From Ianthella basta (Eukaryota > Porifera > Demospongiae > Verongiida > Ianthellidae): DNA of 64,000 bases. The position numbers and the translations under genes are program-made. Shown piece after piece: positions 53,332 through 64,000 of the stretch (positions are counted from its first letter, which is position 1; each line of letters begins with the position of its first letter). The notes under the pieces are model-generated. The model was not told the origin of the DNA and made no database searches. It saw only the letters and a list, made by a program, of their open reading frames with translations. Where the stretch lies: the NCBI GenBank assembly GCA_964019415.1, contig OZ025887.1, positions 199,501-263,500 on the forward strand. Reading direction: 5' to 3'.

Positions 53332-54574
53332 ATGCTCCCTCAATGCACGTGTAATTTTAAGTGGCCGCTAGTCTCGTCTGTGCACGAGACGACCCTGCGA
53401 CCAGACGGCGCGCCACTGCCTTGGGCCGTGCACAGCAGGAGACTGGGCAGCGCCAGACAGCCCAACTTCTTTGAGAAAGTGAGTGGACTATTCATGACAC
53501 AGCACATCACTGCACATTGCACTGGAGTACCGGTGCGCACTCCTGCTCAGACTAGTGTGACGTAGCCCAGACCCACTTCCAGCCACTTTATATATGTCAT
53601 ACAAAATGGAGGCTGGAAGTGGTCTGGGTTCGAGACAAGCACCTTTGAGTCACTGAGTCACTGCAGTGCCTGATCATCTTGTCATCATGTGCAGCACCTT
53701 GATGTAGCTAGTCAATAACCCCTTGCTGTGCGTGGTGTTGTGCTGCAGGAGAACATATGGACCGTCCCCAACCTCCTCTCAGTGGCCCGCATAGTGGCAG
53801 CGCCCGGACTGGGCTGGCTAGTCCTGCACCATCACTACACTGCAGCTCTCTCGGTCTTTGCGCTGGCTGGCATCAGCGACTTGGTGTGTGCACCTCTCTG
53901 TGTGCACACGTGTGTGTGTGAGACTCACTTTGTCCACCTTCCCTCACTAGTTGGATGGCTACATTGCCCGTACTTTTCCTGAGCAAGCCTCCTCCCTGGG
54001 CACCGTGCTGGACCCATTGGCAGACAAGCTCTTGGTCTGCGTCCTCTTCCTAGCCCTCACCTCCACTGGTCAAATGCCGTGTGAGGCTCGCATATCAGAG
54101 CTGCTCTAAGTGCTGCCCTACCCCCCCCCCCCCCCCCACTGCCACTCCCCCTCCCTCCTCTTGTGTTTGCAGTGCTGCTTACAGCTGTTGTCCTGGGACG
54201 TGACACCCTGCTGGTCTTGGGAGGCTTCTACCTTCGCTACACCACTCTGCCTCCACCGGTGGGTAGTCTGCTGTGAACCCTGGTGTAGTGAGTCGTGTCT
54301 ACCTACCTCCCCCTCTGCAGAGGACATGGTCCAGGTACTGGGACATTAAACGGTCAACACTGCAAGTTACACCTTCACCTATCAGCAAGGTTGGCAGGAC
54401 ACCCACCAGTTGTAGTCCACACCTCTCCCACCTGTCACCCCTCCTTCTCCCTCCCTCCCTCCGTCCCTCCCTTCAGGTAAACACAGCCCTGCAGCTGGCC
54501 ACGCTGGCGTTCACTCTTGGCAGTCCGGTGTTTGGCTACGAACACCACATCTTTTTGCAAGGCTTGTGGTTAGT

Positions 54575-54637
<63 letters not shown>

Positions 54638-54765
54638 CACACACCCCTCCCCCTCCCCCTCCCCCTAGGTGTGTGACTGCACTGACAACAATAGTGTCTG
54701 GAGCTCACTACATCACTTCGAGGGATGGGTTCCGGATTTTGAAACCAAAAGGCAAATCAAAATAG
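53332..54765 (+). CDS. CRLS1: Cardiolipin synthase (CDP-alcohol phosphatidyltransferase)
   Basis: Joins phosphatidylglycerol and CDP-diacylglycerol to make cardiolipin in the mitochondrial inner membrane. Seven exons in phase: 53332-53478, 53749-53883, 53951-54080, 54173-54258, 54321-54389, 54477-54568, 54669-54765, giving 251 aa (human 301). ENIWTVPNLLSVARIVAAP matches human ENPWTIPNMLSMTRIGLAP. The catalytic CDP-alcohol transferase motif is complete: LDGYIART...SSLGTVLDPLADK, with DG, AR, G, D and D in order. Later GRDTLLVLGGFYLRYTTLPP and ISKVNTAVQLA-type text (here ISK/VNTALQLATLAF) also match. The N-terminal 49 residues are Arg-rich and suit a presequence. Several hydrophobic membrane helices are present. 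Confidence 0.94.
54576..54633. repeat. (CA)n in CRLS1 intron 6
   Basis: It begins 8 nt after the donor of exon 54477-54568. Confidence 0.95.
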
Positions 54766-54841
54766 GAGTGGGAGCAAGATGAATATACTGTGACTCACTA
54801 TGACACACTATGACATCACTGTGTGACATTTTTATACTGTG

Positions 54842-57800
54842 TTATTTCGATGAGTGTAATGAAAATATTGTCTCTGCTTTGTCAGCAACCATTTCTGCTA
54901 TTGCTAGTGAGGAAGTAGCTGCTGGGGAGGGAGCATTGCACACATGCAGCATGTGGCGCCCCAGTAGCCCTGCGCCACTGGAAAACACAATGTCTTCCAC
55001 TAGATTCCCATTAGCATCCATTGCCTGTGCACGCACACCTGCTGGGCCTCTGAGCGGAGAGGGAGTGGCAAACACTGCTACCACTCCAAACGGTGAGCAC
55101 AACCCACACACTACGGTACGTGGACTAAGCACCTCAAACCTTAGAAAGGTACCCAACTCACCTCTCTACGTCACTCAGCTGCAGGTCAGGGACGAACCTC
55201 TGCAGTCTCTTCACCTGTCTGCCAATGGCTATGCTGCGGTACACCTCACCCGCACCGTAGCGCCAGTACTTCCCAATCAGCTTCCACAGGCCCCTGTGTG
55301 CGCAGACAGACACACACACACACACACACACACAGCAAGTTGACACAAGCAGTAACAGAACGATCTAAATTGCCACACCCCTACAGGGCCACACCCCTTC
55401 AGGGCCACACCCCTACAGGGCCACACCCCTTCAGGGCCACACCCCTTCAGAGCCACACCCCTTCAGGGCCACACCCCTTCAGGGTCACACCCTTACCCAA
55501 AGCTCAGGGCCTCCCTCAGCTCCCTAATGTTTACATCTGTCCATCTGTAGCCTTCTCGAGCAAATGCCAGTATTGCATTGGGTCCCAGCCACACTGAGCC
55601 GTCCATCCGAGGAGTGAAGTGTACACCAAGGAAGGGGAACTTGGGGTTTGGGACCTAACAGAGGGGAGGGACACCCCCCTGAACACACCCACCTGGATAC
55701 GCCCACCAAGACACACCCACTTCACACCACCTCACACCCACAGGATAGATATTCCCTTTGACCAGGTTGCACTTGTCTGGCTTCAGCACCAAGTACTCTC
55801 CTCTGAAGGGGACCACCCTTGGCTCTGCCTCGCAGCCAGACAGCTTGGCTAGGTGGTCTGAGTACAGCCCACCACATGTGATCACATAGCGTGCCAGGAT
55901 GGGACTCTAGAGACATTGGGAGGGGGAAAGGGGAGGGTGGGGGTGTGGGTGGGGTGGGGTGGGGGAAAGGAGAGAGGGGTGGGGGTGGGGGGAAGGAGAG
56001 AGGGGTGGGATGGCGGGGGACAGGGAAGGGGAGGAGTGGGGGTGGGGGGAGAATACAGTGTGAACTGCAAACATTGTAGGATGGCTTGCCTTGGACTTGG
56101 CCGAGACCTGGACCAGACCACTCTCTGCAGGTGTTGAACAAACACACTATCTACCCAATGACACACACACACACACACACACACACACAACAAAGGCTTG
56201 CCTCACCTGAATTGGAGTCCATCGTCAGTTCCAACACCTCAAACCCAGTAACTATTGTGCCCCCTGTCTTGCGAAAGTCCTCAGCAAAGGAAAGGGCCAC
56301 TGAGCGATAATCAACAATACCTGTGTTTGGCGAGTGGATGGCCATCCTACCCTGCACACAGACAGGGACACACACACATGCACACACCACACACTCACCA
56401 CACACACACACACACACACAGACACACACACACACACACACCTTGCAATGAGGCTCTATCTCTCCTATCTGATTTCCCTCCAACAGCCTCAGTCCCTGGA
56501 CACCATTGGCTTCTCCTCTGCGAAACAGCTCCATCAGTCGAGGGACCTCCTCCTCATCCACGGCCACTATCAGCTACACGCCGGTAGAGGATAGCACTCA
56601 TAGACACACTGGACGCCTAGCCTGGGCATTGAAATACCCCAGCCACCCTATCCCACCCACCCTGCCACACCCCCTCCCACTCTGCTCCGCCCACCTTGCC
56701 ACACCTCCTGTACGGTACCCTGTGAGTGTCACAGTAGTGGTACATCATGCCCATTCCCTTGACACACAGCCTGGCCTTCAAGGACCCGGGCTTGTAGTAG
56801 ATGCCAGCATGGATCACACCACTGTTGTGGCCAGTCTGGTGAAGGGCTGTGGAACAGGGGCAGCAGATGACATCACCAACTGCCCAGTCAGACCACTTGA
56901 CTAATCAGACCACTCCAAAAGTGGACTTTGTCTCAGCTGTTACAGAGACAACCTCACAACACAGTCCAGAACAGAGAGCGCATTTGACGTCAGACAAATT
57001 ATATTGAGACCACATACGGGTAGCCTGTTGGGTGTGGTGGGTGCTCTCAACACACTCACTCACAGGACACTCCCAACACAGGGGCGTGTCACTCCCAACA
57101 CAGGGGCATGTCACTCCCAACAAAGTGACGTGTCACTCCCAACACAGGGGCATGTCACTCCCAACGCAGGGGCATGTCACTCCCAACACAGGGGCATGTC
57201 ACTCCCAACAAAGTGACGTGTCACTCCCAACACAGGGGCATGTCACTCCCAACAAAGTGACGTGTCACTCCCAACACAGGGGCATGTCACTCCCAACAAA
57301 CTGATGTGTCACTCCCAACATATGATGTGTGATTTGATAATCCCATTAACTTAGAGAAAGGAATCTGAGAAGCCATACTGTAAATCCCAAGGAATTATGA
57401 GATCAGGTTGGACAATTCCATATTGAGAAACATGCAATTGGTCCATACCCCCAAACACTACTCCCTCCCCCTCCCCCCACTACTCCCTCCCCCTCCCCCC
57501 TACTCCCTCCCCCTCCCCCACAAGTCCCACTGCTCACCCAGCTCCTTCTCCTTCTCCACCACAGCCAGCCGCAGTCCGTGGTGCCTCATAGCCAGCTCTC
57601 TGGCAGTTGCTAGACCAATGATGCCACCTCCCACAATAACAACATCAAAGAGAGCTGTTTCCTCTACGAGCTTGGGCCTGTGAATGGAAGGGAGAGATGT
57701 CCAGTGCAGACATGTTGTGTCCTTAGTTTTCCATGAGTGTCAGTGAGGGGGGACAGGGAGGGGGGACAGGGAGGAGGGACAGGGAGGGGGACAGGGAGGG

Positions 57801-58216
57801 AGGACAGGGAGGGGGAACAGGGAGGGAGACAGGGAGGGGGGACAGGGAGGGGGGACAGGAAGGGGGAACAGGGAGGGAGGACAGGGAGGGGGAACAGGGA
57901 GGGGGGACAGTGTAACCTGCAGGTTTGGAGGCGTCTCAAGGGCGTTTATGAGTCTGAATGCACAAAATGGCATGTATTTCATTGCTTCTGCATTAAGGCA
58001 CCTCATGTAATGGGCCTACACAGTGTGACACTGACATTGACACTGCTGATAATGATCACAATATACGCTGGTCCTAAGCGCGCCCAGGGTTGCTTTTGCG
58101 ACGAACGCTATCTGTGCGGTAGTCTACTCCGCCCTGGGCGTCCCTAGATAGTGTCGCTGTACTCACCTAGCAGCTAGATAGACTCGGTGCGCTCGAGATT
58201 GCAGCAAGGTAGCCAT
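54842..58216 (-). CDS. L2HGDH: L-2-hydroxyglutarate dehydrogenase, mitochondrial
   Basis: An FAD-linked inner-membrane enzyme that oxidises L-2-hydroxyglutarate to 2-oxoglutarate, a metabolite-repair step. Ten exons: 58167-58216, 57538-57677, 56695-56846, 56442-56573, 56207-56351, about 56094-56128, 55742-55906, 55497-55654, 55162-55293, 54842-55049; about 438 aa (human 463). The Arg-containing start [17 protein letters not shown] suits a presequence. The FAD Rossmann motif is [19 protein letters not shown], followed by [101 protein letters not shown] and [20 protein letters not shown]. Exon 6 has two in-phase donor choices (CAG|GT or AAG|GC). The stop is 76 bp from the CRLS1 stop. Confidence 0.95.
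55376..55496. repeat. 16-bp minisatellite in an L2HGDH intron
   Basis: About seven units of ccttcagggccacacc (variants ctacagg, ttcagag) fill the intron up to the donor of exon 55497-55654. Confidence 0.93.
55917..56055. repeat. Purine-rich (gggtggggg)-type tract in an L2HGDH intron
   Basis: Imperfect g/a repeats. On the sense strand this gives the pyrimidine tract before exon 55742-55906. Confidence 0.8.
56160..56190. repeat. (CA)n near the L2HGDH exon-5 donor
   Basis: (TG)n on the sense strand starts about 17 nt after the donor. Confidence 0.9.
56380..56441. repeat. (CA)n at the L2HGDH exon-4 donor
   Basis: The sense-strand intron starts GTGTGTGTG directly. Confidence 0.92.
57063..57320. 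repeat. 22-bp minisatellite, about 11 copies, L2HGDH intron 2
   Basis: The unit aacacaggggcatgtcactc plus cc is mixed with a second class (aacaaagtgacgtgtcactccc). Confidence 0.94.
57745..57912. repeat. gggacagggaggg-type repeat, L2HGDH intron 1
   Basis: About 13 units of 13-14 bp, imperfect. Confidence 0.9.
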
Positions 58217-58254
58217 TTTAGTTACGAGCAAAGTCACGTGAGCTGGTCCTAAAC
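58217..58254. promoter_or_regulatory. 38-bp shared promoter interval of L2HGDH and DHTKD1, with GTCACGTG
   Basis: The start codons of the two genes face away from each other with only 38 bp between them. GTCACGTG lies at 58233-58240, almost central. No TATA box. Transcription must start inside or very close to this interval in both directions, or each start overlaps the other gene's first exon. Confidence 0.75.
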
Positions 58255-63871
<5,617 letters not shown>

Positions 63872-64000
63872 CCCTGGACCCACCCACTGATCACCGGACA
63901 TGCCCACTGATTACTATATATTATAATGAAACATGAAATGATAAAACAGTAAAAACACAGCAATGTTGTTCGGGCAGACTTCATTTCTGTTCGAGTTGCT
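63872..64000. other. 3' flank of DHTKD1
   Basis: AT-rich sequence with gataaaac at about 63940. No canonical AATAAA before the window ends. Confidence 0.4.

Overview
The window is animal (metazoan) nuclear DNA. The genes are split by many short GT-AG introns, and the products are animal-type: a TGF-beta ligand, interleukin-17-like cytokines, COG2, HEATR5, L2HGDH and DHTKD1. Base composition is near 50% GC, most introns are tens to a few hundred bases long, and the DNA is crowded with minisatellites and (CA/TG)n tracts. The lineage cannot be fixed from the sequence alone; a compact invertebrate genome, possibly from an early-branching animal, fits best. I assembled the gene models by hand from splice sites, codon phase and remembered similarity to human proteins.

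Region 1 (1-19.7 kb, + strand) is gene-poor and repeat-rich. It holds the 3' end of an unrecognised Ser/Pro-rich protein gene (to 4491), a complete two-exon TGF-beta-type ligand gene (5006-6398) and three single-exon secreted IL-17-like genes (9244, 11869, 15309). Each of the four complete signalling genes has a TATA box at a suitable distance. Between them lie large minisatellites with units of 17, 21, 27, 32, 34 and about 49 bp.

Region 2 (19.8-30.7 kb, - strand) is one gene, COG2, in 15 exons. Its introns carry most of the local satellites. A fourth IL-17-like gene (31598, +) starts just upstream of it, followed by a decayed non-LTR retrotransposon fragment.

Region 3 (33.6-63.9 kb) is a dense block of housekeeping genes: MRPS23 (-), HEATR5 (-, 23 exons), an unrecognised 273-aa protein (-), a doubtful small gene (+), an unrecognised 203-aa coiled-coil protein (+), a NEPRO/RMP1-like small protein (-), an NKRF-type XTBD/G-patch/R3H protein (+), NDUFAF1 (-), CRLS1 (+), L2HGDH (-) and DHTKD1 (+, 20 exons). 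Several neighbours are head-to-head with 38-330 bp between start codons, and two of these shared promoters contain GTCACGTG. NDUFAF1, CRLS1, L2HGDH and DHTKD1 are four consecutive mitochondrial genes. L2HGDH and DHTKD1, both acting on C5/C6 2-oxo or 2-hydroxy dicarboxylic acids, share a 38-bp promoter interval.

The points most worth following up are the IL-17-like family next to a canonical nine-cysteine TGF-beta, the L2HGDH/DHTKD1 shared promoter, the prion-like tail on the NKRF-type protein, a short hairpin element found in two introns, and the habit of (TG/CA)n tracts to start right at 5' splice sites.
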